Shown here: piece after piece, positions 23,245 through 33,825 of the stretch
Numbering within the stretch: position 1 is the first letter of the stretch
Layout: each line of letters opens with the position of its first letter
Position numbers and translations under genes: made by a program
Source of the DNA: Mesostigma viride
Taxonomy: Eukaryota; Streptophyta; Mesostigmatophyceae; Mesostigmatales; Mesostigmataceae
Direction of reading: 5' to 3'
DNA length: 64,000 nt
Assembly (NCBI GenBank): GCA_009746045.1
Contig: RPFO01000027.1
Coordinates: 727,138-791,137 of the forward strand
The notes under the pieces: model-generated
Database searches by the model: none
Told to the model about the DNA's origin: nothing
What the model saw: the letters and a program-made list of their open reading frames with translations, nothing else

Positions 23245-23430
23245 TCATAAGGATCTGGGATGGCCGTCCGCCGGGCGCTCGTGTGTAATGTTATGGACCT
23301 CCGCGGTCTGTGCCCTATACTCGCTGTCAGGGCACCAAAAGGAACCATCGGGAAACCAAACGACTCGCCGGCGCACGCGAATGTCCACATCCTGCGCGTC
23401 CAACCATGTTAGGGATATTATATCCACCTG
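23245..23430 (-). pseudogene. Relic of a second gypsy protease
   Basis: DIISLTWLDAQDVDIRVRRR then VVWFPDGSFWCP aligns by eye with the flap side of the first element's protease (DVLLGLDWH then VIWFPDISYWVP), missing about one residue. The catalytic DSG part is not seen. Strand and order match the gag relic at 24852-24893, so both could come from one minus-strand element split by the LTR-like repeat between them. Confidence 0.45.
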
Positions 23431-23544
23431 ACCACAATGTATCCCAGCCTGATTTATTTCTTGTTGGATTCATTCCATATGGACTGGGAATTCGATAGCT
23501 ATGATAAGCTAGATGGATTGGGCTCAATGGGCTGATCAATATTC

Positions 23545-24181
23545 GTGTGCCATAGTCCTATACTTGGACATGGATGACTTGTACCCTGAGTCAGCCTAGT
23601 AGCATCACGTATTTGATTGACAAGTGGTGCTATAGCCTAGTGGACAAGTGCTTCGTCCATGAGCTGACAAATGTTGGAAGCTCATGATGACACATGTTAT
23701 GACTTACATGATGACAAGTGGGTAGACTCATTGCATGACACTTGTCACTCCAAGGAGAAGAGATGTGTCACTTTATTAATTATGTTATGTGGCACATTAT
23801 TATGTAGACACTTGGCATCTAGCTATTATGCCAGCTCATTGGATCATGTCTAGAATGTTCTAGGAATGTTCTAAGAATATGCCAGGAATATTCCTGGAAT
23901 ATACTGAGAATATGCTGGGAATATGCTAGGAATATGCTAGGATGTTTCTACAAGCTTCTGTGATGATGTCATTGCTGATGTCATCCTTCCTAGCCTAAAA
24001 GGTATAAAAGGAAACTGCCCCCTAAGGGCAGGTACCTCCATTTAACCTCTATTGAACCTCCATTGAACCTCCATTAAACCTTCATTGAACCTCCATTAAA
24101 CCTGTATTCCTAACCTCTCAACCTATGAAATAAAACTCTTTTTCTGGTCTCTCTTCCATTGTCTTCAAGCTCAGTCTTTCA
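23545..24181 (+). repeat. LTR-like repeat with TATA box and poly(A) signal
   Basis: It starts near TGTGCC and ends near TTTCA. It contains TATAAAAG at 24003-24010, five variants of the 12-mer AACCTCCATTGA at about 24045-24105, and AATAAA at 24129-24134. Before the TATA box lie repeated 11-mers around GAATATGCTAG (23860-23945) and scattered GACAAGTG words. The promoter-then-poly(A) layout suits a solo LTR. No second copy or target duplication is visible, so the limits are approximate. Confidence 0.4.
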
Positions 24182-25010
24182 TCACCTGCAAGGTGCAAGG
24201 GTAGCAAGGCCAAGCACAAGGCATTGTGTAAAACCCATTAGTTTCCTCTCCCTTTTCCAACAGACCAGTCGAGCCCAATGATGATGTCCGCGCTGCGCCC
24301 AGCGGTGCGATGGTCGCAGCCAAGTCGACCGGGGTGCCTTGCAGCACACCTTTAAGATCTGCCAGACCGGGCGGTTGGTGTTGGCGACCATCCGAGGGGG
24401 TCAGATGCACGGCCGTCCGGAATCGTGCCGCGTTGATGAAGACACTGGACATCCATGACGGTAGGTTGGCCGTGTCTGATCCGGAAGCGACGGGAGGCCG
24501 CCTCGCCCGACCGCCCGCCCTCTTCCTCATCAGCCCCCCTCCTCCCCATCGTCAAACTCGTAACCGGCCACTGCTTGTGACTCAAAGGTCGCACGCTGCC
24601 CGGAGGCTTGTCGGCGAGTCTCGATCTCGTTGACCGCGCGCAGCACGCCATTGGTAGAACTCATCGCTGGCGGCCGCGGCTGCTGGTGCTGAGTCGGGAA
24701 CTGCCGGGCATGCTGGCGCCCGCTCGCCCGCATTGCGGGGCTTGTCCCTTGGGCCGGAGGAGTCCGGGCGACTGCCGAACGCCGGGCCTGAAAACCTGGG
24801 CTCGGTCTCCCCTGTGCCACGTACAGCGTGCCTGCTACGGAGTTAATTGGGGCAGTCGCGCTTGAGGTGACCCACCTCTTTGCACATGAAGCAACGGGCT
24901 TTACTCGCGTCGATGGCGTTGAGGCCATGGTCAGCGTTCCCGTCCTCCAGGTCATCGGGGGAGTCATCGTTCTCCTCGCCACACGGCTGGTGACACTGCT
25001 AGCGTCGCAC
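24171..25010 (-). pseudogene. Second gypsy element: gag nucleocapsid relic
   Basis: At 24893-24852 the minus strand encodes CFMCKEVGHLKRDC, a CX2CX4HX4C knuckle very like that of the first element. An acidic stretch (EENDDSPDDLEDGNADHG) precedes it, and a Gln/Pro/Ser-rich tail follows in another frame. A stop comes right after the knuckle. The protein is truncated upstream at about 25010 by a local duplication. It is a different, older gypsy element lying in the opposite direction to the first. Confidence 0.6.
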
Positions 25011-25013
25011 GAG

Positions 25014-25135
25014 CTGGCCGCTGAAAGAGCGATGTTGGCTTGTTTTCCCCACACCATGGTGCATTGTTAGCCCGTGCCGGCCGCTGGAAGAGCGACATTG
25101 GCTTGTTTTTCCCACACCATGGTGCATTCCCACGT
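25014..25135. repeat. Tandem duplication, about 65-bp period
   Basis: GGCCGCTG.AAGAGCGA.. through ACCATGGTGCATT occurs at about 25014-25068 and again at 25079-25129, interrupting the gag relic. Confidence 0.7.
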
Positions 25136-25690
25136 TGCAATGCGTGCAACAGTGTGGTTGCATGCAAGCGGCTCCATGGAAATCCACCCATGTTGACTGC
25201 ATAGAATCTAAGCACCTTCCCACCTTTTGTACAGCATGATTGGACTAACTAAATGCTTTCAGGCAGTGCTAGTAGGAACTGTCATGCCGACTGCAAGGGT
25301 GGAAAAGTTCTTGAGACATGCATACAGCCTAGAAATTAGCCTACTAGTTATATGCCTCTACGCGTACTTGGCGTCCTTTTTACTATTTGCTAATTTCCTG
25401 CATGCAGTAGCTGCTTTGACAACGGCAAGGAATATGGTGTAATTGCCATCTATTGACATTGAATCGAGTGTGATACAGAAGAGTCGGCCAGGCCAAGCAA
25501 GTGGGCAATGATGGGTGCCAGAGAACCCGAAAGCACGGCCATTGCAGTGAAGCTCACTGCACCAGGTTGACGATGCTGCTATCTTTAGATCAGCCGTAGG
25601 GAACGGGTGAGCAAACTGCCTAATATCCCATACCGTCTACCGAAGCATCGGGAAATCGAGTTCAAGTCAGGTAACCCGCGATAACTCACA

Positions 25691-25904
25691 GAACAGGACC
25701 CAGAGGTGAAGTCGTTTGCATTAGATGCCGGCCCGATCTGACAATGCGTGAACGAGCGTCATTGATGATATGGCTCATTCCATCCTTACTGTAAAGGCCC
25801 CAAAACTGAGGCGCTGGCGTCCCGTTTTGTGTTACAGCCGCCGATGCGACTGCCGAGAAAATGGAAACCAAAACCACAGGGAGAAAAGCCGACTTAGTGG
25901 ACAT
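25691..25904 (-). CDS. Possible first exon of a secreted protein
   Basis: From an ATG at 25904-25902 the frame reads MSTKSAFLPVVLVSIFSAVA, then SAAVTQNG. This is a good signal peptide: short basic start, hydrophobic core, small residues before a likely cut. The rest (FWGLYSKDGMSHIINDARSR) is not recognised. The frame meets a consensus splice donor GTGAGT at 25690-25685. An upstream ATG at 25934 gives a poorer start. ATATATTT at 26018-26011 is a candidate TATA box. Downstream exons are not identified, so this may still be chance. Confidence 0.35.
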
Positions 25905-27000
25905 GGCTTCCCCCCTGGCGCACGTCGCTGCCATAGCGGGACGTCCGCAAACTTAGGTTGGGTGATGGACTAAATATTGGGGTATTTACGGAAGGACCGC
26001 GTCAGCATGTAAATATATCTTATTAGGTCGCGCCGTACCGCCCAAGTACAACGTGCGCTTCCCGCAACTTGCATTTTCCGGGTTAAGAGTGGCGGTTGCG
26101 GGTTGATGTCTGACTGAAAGGATGAAATAATCAAGTAACGTGCGTGTTTGCAACTAATTGCCCCGTTGAAACTCTACGGCGGAGCCAATTTTCGGAAGAA
26201 CCTCACCATTCTGCTTGCAAATTCGTGACAAATCCAGTAACGTGCGTGTTTGCATTTACTTTGCAACTTGCCCGTTGAAACTCTACGACGGAGCCAATTT
26301 TTGGAAGAACCTCACCCTTATTATGGTTGCAAATTCGGGACAAATGTTTTTTTAAGGTTTTCGATACTAGCTAGTGGCGCTAGGCCACTTGTGGCGTTTC
26401 GAACTATGAAAACGTCAGTTTACTCGGCCAATGTGTGGCTTTAAGCCAATTAAAATTGGGCTTGGCACGGCCACGTGTGGCGGGCTGGCTTTTTGGTGCA
26501 GCAAATGACCCTGCCGGCAGCGGGGTCAGCGCGGCGCGGCGCCGTACTGGCTGTACACAAGGCGGGCGAGCGTCTCCGTCTCAGGCATCGGCGCCCGGGG
26601 CGTACTTGGTAAATTACTGCCCCCAGTTAAGTGCCACGCAGCAGCCGTGTCCCTGTAGGAATCTAAAGATGGTTCTGCATGGTGAGCCGGGGGTCGCATT
26701 GCAGGGAACAGATGAGGGGCGCACCGCTACATTATCAACACCTGATAGCACGAGCTAGCTGCAGGAAGCATAGATACGACCTGCATGAGCCAGTGACAAA
26801 GGAGCACCCCTCAGATGCCAGCTTGCCCACGTGCTACCGTTGTCTGTCCACCTGCCACCCCATCTAGAAGTGTGCCCCACATCCATGCAACCCATCACCA
26901 AGCCGTGCGTCGCATGCCTCACGCATACAGCAACATTGCAACTCCACCCCACCCCACTAATTGAACAAGGGATTGTATTGCTGTAAACAGAGGTACGGCC
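25905..27000. other. Intergenic, one tandem repeat
   Basis: Apart from the repeat at 26134-26344 I see no supported gene. The GC-rich frames at 26435-26760 lack domain features. Confidence 0.4.
26134..26344. repeat. Tandem repeat, about 102-bp period, 2 copies
   Basis: AGTAACGTGCGTGTTTGCA.. through GACAAA occurs at 26134-26233 and 26236-26344. A 20-base piece, GAGCCAATTTTCGGAAGAAC, recurs exactly in inverse orientation at 29225-29244. Confidence 0.75.
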
Positions 27001-27840
27001 CAAGGGTATGCTGCCCGCAGATCCTAGGACATGTCTGCTAGTCCTCGTGCCGCTCTAGACGGGCCCACAACATGTCGGTGTAAGCACACCCCGCCCTGCT
27101 AACTCCCCCCCCCCCCCCCCCCCCCGTCGTGGCTCCCTCCCGACGTCCACCCACATCTTTGTGACGGACACCCCCATGCTATCCATAACGGCCCACCTGA
27201 CCACGGACCCCCGCCCCACCACGCCGCCCCACGCCACCCGCCCTCCCAGCACATCACACGCCTCCAATTACCAAACCCTACGTTGAACTAACCCCATGAA
27301 CCCTTGAAGTCCCTACCCAAAGTACATGAATCCTGCCCTGCATGACTGTCCCTAGCCCACCCTGTATCCAACTAACAACCGGTAGTGCATCCCCTGCGTG
27401 CACGTCTCACTGGCCACCCCCTCTCTATATCCCCACTCATGCACTAGCGCACACGCCTGCATGACCAAGTCTGCCAGCCGTGCACGACTGAGCGGACTGA
27501 CGCCACCCAAGGGGGAGCCCTCCCCCCACCACCCACCACCTACCATCCATCACCCACCACTGACACACCACACCCTACACCTGTCCACGTCCGTCCCTAG
27601 CCCACCACGGCCGCACAGATCCACATGCACCCACCTGCATCCGCCCACCCACAACGCGCAACGGCCCACCCCATCTTGTACGTACCACGCCCTGTCCCGC
27701 GTCCCCGCTCTAGCGATGCACTAACTGTGACCGACCTGACTGACCACGACCACACGCCACCAAACAGACCCATGGCCCCCCGGCCCACCCAACACGCCCA
27801 GGTCCATACATCCTGCACCAAGCACTCGAGCTAGGAGACT
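27001..27840. repeat. Strongly C-rich, strand-skewed region
   Basis: The plus strand is dominated by C and CCCACC-type words, with a run of about 20 C near 27106. Few G runs occur on this strand. Frames in it are compositional. No gene seen. Confidence 0.6.
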
Positions 27841-28022
27841 ACCGCTGGTCCGTGCTGCGAGTCCGGCCAGGCGCGGGGCGGGGGCATTGTCGACGTGCAC
27901 CCGGGAAGTATCCATGTCGTATATCTGGTAATGTGCTATCCCCCTATGCCATGCACTCCATCGAGGCTACTTGGCATGCGATCGATTGCTAGGATACATC
28001 TTGCTGTGAACTCACGCATAGG

Positions 28023-28140
28023 TATCCGATGATGCAACCGTCCATTTCCCAGTGCCCCGATAGTACCACCGATACTAAATATATCCGGCCCTCGGCCACT
28101 ATAGATTCTCTGCTGCCCTTGGGCGGCGTGGGACACATGC

Positions 28141-28172
<32 letters not shown>
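28023..28172. repeat. Fold-back repeat with (CAA)n, inverted partner 1
   Basis: Runs from TATCCGATGATGCA to a CAACAA microsatellite (28140-28171). The inverse, with variation, lies at 29318-29455. The shared core includes GATACTAAATATATC. Confidence 0.7.
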
Positions 28173-28892
28173 CTTGGTAAATTAACAACAACGATTACTA
28201 GTGCCGAAAGTCGAAACACATTAGTCAATGCAGTACAGTATGGCTGGCGAGTGACTTAATAATAACTGAGGCGCCAGCCCCCAGCCGCCAGGCCGCCAGC
28301 CAGCTGAAACCTGAAAAGTGAAAATGCACACAAGCTGCAGTCTGCACAGTGCACTATGGTCTCTGGCAGCGGGCCACTTGCCACTTGGCACTTGGCCCGG
28401 CCGGGCTATACGTACATGCACTATCTATGCAGTCAGTAAGTGTGGGTGGTTCCGCTTACATGCGCAGTCAGTAAGTCAGTCAGTCATAGTAGTACTCATA
28501 GTAGTATTCTAGTACTAGGGAGGCTTGTGGCAGAACGCCGGCCGGAAGACCGGCTGACACCGCCAATTGTGGCGTAACCTGTACTAGAGTGAACTTCAGG
28601 CACGGCCACCCTGTGGCGAAACGAAACTACAAAGTAGAACAGCACCGTCGGCCAAATTGTGGCTTCTAACTGATATATGGAAAATAAAAATAACACCCAT
28701 TTCACCGGAAAAAATTGTGGCTTCTTGGGAGCCCTGTCAAAGTGGGTGGCACCGCCACATTTTGCCAAAAAAAGTGCCACACCGCCACATTTGGTGGCAT
28801 ATCGCCACTAAAAAAAACACTGAATTCGGTGGATGTATGGATTGACGGATTCTTATCCCCTATTCCAGGCCTATTCCTATGTTTTCTCACGT

Positions 28893-29179
28893 GTACACCC
28901 CCCACACACACGTTTGATCGGGGTCCGGCCGACCCAGGGCTGCGATCTTAAACCTAAAATCAAATCAAGGGCTGATGATCTTAAAGTTGAGAGCTGTAGG
29001 CGATCTTAAACCTGATGCCGGCGGCATACCTGAGTACAGAATCTATATCGCATACCACTGACCAGCTTGATTTGTACCTTTTGCCCAAGACCAGCCCTGC
29101 GATCTTAAACCTGAAATTCCTTAATCCAGGGTCTCAAGATCTTAAACCTGGGAATCTTAAACGTGTGTGGGGGGTGTAC
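28893..29179. mobile_element. MITE-like element, copy 1
   Basis: Ends are inverted repeats of GTACACCCCCCACACACGTTT type, continuing imperfectly with GATC..CCC. No coding capacity. A related unit lies at 29806-30010. Confidence 0.5.
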
Positions 29180-29317
29180 GGCCTTATAAGCTTTGCCAAT
29201 TAATTGCGCTTCTGGCGAACCTAACGGTTCTTCCGAAAATTGGCTCAACCTGATTAGTTGTTGTTGTTGTTGTTGTTGTGTCCCCTGATTAGTAGGTGGA
29301 TGGATCTGGGATGGATG

Positions 29318-29455
29318 GATGGATGTTGTTGTTGTTGTTGTGTCCCACGCGGCCGCAGTCAGCAGCAGAGAGTTCTATAGTGGCCGAGGGCCAGATATAT
29401 TTAGTATCGGTGGTACTAGCGGGGCACTGGACATGGACGGTTTGCATCATCGGAT
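29318..29455. repeat. Fold-back repeat with (GTT)n, inverted partner 2
   Basis: Inverse of 28023-28172. A more diverged direct copy of this arm begins near 29590 (GGATGTTGTTG.. then GGCCGAGGGCCAG). The word GCTTGGTGTGTCC appears near 29525, 29772 and 30113. Confidence 0.65.
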
Positions 29456-29805
29456 ACACCCGCACTGGAATCAGCAAGCTTGGTTGAGTTGAGTTGAGGT
29501 GAGTTCTCGTTTATTCCCACGCAAGCTTGGTGTGTCCTAGCAATCGATCGCACGCCAAGTATGTAGCCTCGATGGACTATGGAGTGGCATAGGGTGAATG
29601 GATGTTGTTGTTGTTGTTGTTGCCCACGCTGCACATGGGCAGCAGAGATTTGGAAACGGCCGAGGGCCAGGACACTGAACAGCATGCCATCACAAACATA
29701 CAAGAAAAAAGATACTCAGCGAGGACATGTACAGTTGCACTATCATTGGATACACCCGCGTTGGTACAACAGCTTGGTGTGTCCTAGCAAACGGTGTTCC
29801 GCCGA

Positions 29806-30010
29806 GTACCCCCCCCCCCCCCAACACGTTTAAGATTGGGGTCCGACCAATCCAGGGCTCATGATCTTATTACATAAAGAATCCTACTGCGGTGATTTGA
29901 TTCTTCTAAGTTTTACTACATTCTACTACAATTATAATACTAGTAGAGGTCAAATCCCGAGACTCATGATCTTAAACCTGAGAATCTTAAACGTGTATGG
30001 GGGGGTGTAG
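29806..30010. mobile_element. MITE-like element, copy 2
   Basis: GTACC(C)n AACACGTTTAAGATT at the left and AATCTTAAACGTGTATGG(G)n TGTA at the right are inverse. A C-tract replaces part of the left arm. Target duplication not clear. Confidence 0.45.
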
Positions 30011-31960
30011 TCGAGAGCCAGATTGTGGGAGACGACAACAAGGTACGCAGCGGAGCATGGAAGGTTGCCGCATAATATAAAGGGACACCCGCGTTCAGCG
30101 TTGGTACAACCGGCTTGGTGTGTCCGAGCAGAAGAGGTGCTGCCAAGTCTCCTTGAGCAGCAGATTGTGGGAGACGCTGGGTCGGATGCATAGCTGGCGC
30201 TGAGACGGAGGTCCGACTGGGCGGCGATGCGGCCGCGCGGACGCTCGTGGCCGATCGCCGGCGCAAGTAGGCGCCTGCGGGGGGAGGGCGGAGCGGGGTG
30301 GGGGGGCAATTAGGTCCGGGAGGGCTGCGCGTATTGAGCTGTCGCATGGCGGAGTATGTCACATGTAGGCGGGTGAAGGGGGACGTGGTGGACTGGGTGC
30401 CGTGGTGGGCCGGAAGCCGTCGGTTGTCGAGGTGCAGTCTCACAGACAGGGGTTAGTGTGGCTGAGGTGTGGGGCGGGGTGGGTTCAGGGAAACTGAGGG
30501 GACGGGAGTAGCGGTGGGCGTGAACGGCGTAAGGTATAATGTTTGTGCGGGTGCAGGTGTAGTGTGTGTGCAGTGTGTGTGTGTGGGGGGGGTTGGCTCC
30601 CCCCCCCCGTTGGTGCTGCTTAATTGGGTGTGCCAGCGGGGTGGTGTGGGGTTAGTCGCGCATGTGGGGTGCGGACGGGTCAGTTACAAGGGGGTGGTTT
30701 CTGGGGGGTGGGGTTGGTCGGTGCCAGCTTGGTGGGGTAGGGGACTGGTGGGCAATGCACAGTTGCTGAGTGCATGGGGGGCCGGGGGATGGGTTCGTTT
30801 TGTACGGGGTGGCGGGTGGTGGCCGGGGCGGATGATGCCAAGTAGGGATCTGTGGGCTACTCGAGTGCAGTTGGTGGTCACGGACATACGGGTAGTAGGG
30901 GCACATGCAGGTTGGGAAGGGGTGTGGGTGCTGGTTGGGAGTGGTCGCTTGGTCGGTGGTGGGACGCAAGGGGACCGCAGGGCGTGTATTATTATACAAT
31001 ATACAGGGAGCAGAGAAAAGTAAGACAGTGTATAAGCTTGCGTCGCAACATTGGAAATGGAGATCCTACCACATCCACCAATCACAGCATGCAACAACCA
31101 ACATCAACAACAGCTACTACCAACAGTGAGTCAGTGACTAATAACATGATGAGCAAGATGGGACGCCAATTCAACTGGAGACCCCAATGCAATTTCAGGG
31201 GTTCCTAGCCCTGCCGTCCACTTAACTTGTTTGGGGTCGTACAAGTCGTCTGGTGCAGCAAGGGCTAGTTGCAGGTATGGCCGGTGGCACACAGTTAGCC
31301 GGTAAGCGGAGACCTTGACTGCCAGGGTTAGCCGGCGTGGCGGAGGGGCCGGTGGCGGCAGGAGTCCGGTGCACATCAGCGGCGGGAGTGGGAATGTGGC
31401 TGGACGTTGTGAATACTGTGTGCTTGGGAGGCACTGCCTACATTCACCCCGGACTGTTCTTGTGACTACACAGCCCGCGCCCCGCCGTGGAGGAGACGCG
31501 CATTGCTGCGACTTAGGACGTGATATTGCATGTGAAAATGATGCCAACGGTAAACAGCGCGTGGTGAAAGCTGCAGCGTGATGGCCGGGGAACGCGATAG
31601 GTAGGCCGCGTGAAGTTGGGTCCACTGGGTGAAAGCGCCAATGTGGCGGATGCATCTCCACCGGGCGAGTCGGACATCGCTCAGTGACAGTGACAGTGAC
31701 TAATACAGCGAGCGCCCAGGTAGCAACCTGCCTCAGTTAATAACATGCAGACCGCTAATCAGATTGACCTGTACATTGGTGGGCGTATCGGTCGATCAAT
31801 ATTTGAAATTTCTATATATCTTTGTGGCCTCTAATTCCATGATTTCATGTCACTTTTGTGCAATGTCCGGAAATAGAGGTGCTTTTTTTTGGGGGGGGAA
31901 TTGGTAAGTCTCACAATGCACCTCAGATGCTACTTGTGAGTAGCCCAATGTTTTGGCCAT
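30011..31960. other. Unassigned DNA with G-rich skew
   Basis: 30450-30990 is G-rich on the plus strand, the mirror of the C-rich block at 27001-27840. The long frames here look compositional. No gene seen to 31960. Confidence 0.4.
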
Positions 31961-32164
31961 TAATTTAATTAATTAATAGACACGTGACTGCATCACGTGA
32001 GCATAAGTCCTCTGTGGGAGGGGAACATGGGATGGAATGGATGGTGTAAGCTATCTAGGTCCTAGTTACAGGGGTGTGGGCACCGCGGCCCGAATCGCTA
32101 TGAATGCGCCATACTTGGTCACACGCGGAGCCCCCACAGGCTTGGGGGTGGTCTCCTTCATCAC
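31961..32164 (-). mobile_element. 5'-truncated LINE 3' end, minus copy
   Basis: Read on the minus strand it contains the last codons (..CGAHTPVTRT-like) and 3' UTR of the LINE at 32679-33600. It ends in a TTAATTAA-type tail at 31961-31979. Its 5' side stops abruptly at 32164. Confidence 0.7.
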
Positions 32165-32327
32165 ATGGGTATATATCTCGCTGTCCCAAACCCGTGGATG
32201 TGTGGATTGGCTGGGGCATAGTCCTAATTAGCGGTTTGTGCTATTTAGGGCTCATGAACGTACGGTATATAAATGGGGGTAGTACCCTCAACAAGTGCAT
32301 GGACAACTCACCAAACATGTTATTTCA

Positions 32328-32547
32328 GGATAGATGGCAAGTAGTGATGAAGGAGACCACCCCACAGCCTGTGGGGGCTCCGCGTGTGACCAAGTATGGC
32401 ATTCATAGCGCTTTGGGCTGCGGTGCCCACACCCCTGTAACTAGGACCTAGATAGCTTACACCATCCATTCCATCCCATGTTCCCCTCCCACTGAGGACT
32501 TATGCTCACGTGACACAGTCACGTGTCTATTAATTAATTCATTAATG
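32328..32547 (+). mobile_element. 5'-truncated LINE 3' end, plus copy
   Basis: Starts GGATAGATGGCAAG and encodes DRWQVVMKETTPQPVGAPRV, ending HTPVTRT with a stop at 32449-32451. The UTR ends in TTAATTAATTCATTAA. With the minus copy at 31961-32164 it makes an inverted pair, arms about 200 bp, spacer about 160 bp. Confidence 0.7.
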
Positions 32548-32678
32548 TTATTTCATGCCCCCAATCATCGCTGAGCATAGTGGAAATGAATATATTATAT
32601 TAGCATGTGTCAGTTTTGGGGGGTTTTGTGGCACACCTCCCTTTATAACAGGTATGGGGATCTAAAATAGCGCCTTGA

Positions 32679-33600
32679 TTAATTAATTAATTAATAGACA
32701 CGTGACTGCGTCACGTGAGCATAAGTCCTCAGTGGGAGGGGAACACGGGATGGAATGGATGGTATAAGCTATCTAGGTCCTAGTTACAGGGGTGTGGGCA
32801 CCGCGGCCCGAATCGCTATGAATGCCATACTTGGTCACACGCGGAGCCCCCACAGGCTTGGGGGTGGTCTCCTTCATCACTACTTGCCATCTATCCTTGC
32901 GCACCATCTGCCTCCATATTACAGACAAACCAGGAGGCTGCCCGGGGGTGAGCCCGTCACGTCTAGTGTAGCACATGTCCATGCCGAGTCTATCACGAAA
33001 AGTCCACGGGTGGCGCGGCCCTGCCGCGCGCGGCCGGGGGCACGCCAGGTGAGGACATATCGCCCAGGCTGGGCGGGCTTGGTGCCAGCTAGTCTATCTG
33101 AGGTATCTACCTGATCTGTGCGGGCCAGGTGCCCGGCTAGGCCCAGGCGCCGGTGCCTAATAATGTGGGAAACATAGGGCAAATCAGCGTACAAATCCTC
33201 ATTACTAATGTGCAAACCAAAGGGGATGTTAAGGGCCTTGCGCAGCATCTTGGTGACGGCGCCGTCGAGTCGTTGCTCCAGCTCCTGCGTCAGTGTCCAC
33301 GTCTCGGCGCCGTAGGTCAGGATCGTCAGAATGACGATCCGGGGTAGGGCGGGGTTGCTCCACCAGCGGCGGTGGTCATGGAGGTGCGCCCACGCCATGC
33401 CGATCCGTGTCATCATGTCGTCCTCGCAGTCGGGAAGCCAACTGCCGAGCAGCTTGAAGCGGCCTGAAGGAGGGTAGTTGACCTCGGCATCGTCTAAGAG
33501 GCGGAGTGTGGGTGGGGGCCCTGCCATGCCGAGGGCCAGGGCCTCCGTTTTGGGGCTGATTTCTAGACCAACCGCCCGAGCCTCGAGCGCCTTGATGATT
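32679..33600 (-). pseudogene. LINE reverse transcriptase C-terminal part, 5'-truncated
   Basis: Minus-strand frame from about 33610 gives KALEARAVGLEISPKTEALA, typical of the region just after the RT active site. ILTYGAETWTLTQELEQRLD, MLRKALNI and RRLGLAGHLAR follow, a classic non-LTR RT C-terminal signature. The YADD-type active site is missing, so truncation lies just after it. A frameshift near 32985 moves into the frame ending HTPVTRT at 32773. The UTR follows, with a TTAA-repeat tail at 32679-32696. It copies itself by target-primed reverse transcription; this copy is dead. Confidence 0.8.
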
Positions 33601-33825
33601 GATGCGAAAAATCTTTTATTTCCTACATATGCGCCAAAACGCACGGTGGTGGCCTATTACAATGCTTGCCAGACCAAATGCTTCAGCCCCGCGGATCAGC
33701 CGGCTCGTTTATTACAACTGTTATACAAATCCTTCAACGCTAGGAAGGATTGCCCCATGGCGAGGGATTAACACTCAAGCTTACGGGAGATTCCCCCACG
33801 TTAAGCAATTCGCTCTTTTCTCCCT

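Noticed and set aside
28029-28259. Poly-Gln protein
   Set aside because: The Gln run is the CAA microsatellite in a fold-back repeat; no support from splice sites or domain.
30469-31023. 184-codon Gly/Val/Trp-rich frame
   Set aside because: Product of the G-rich skew; no start context or domain.
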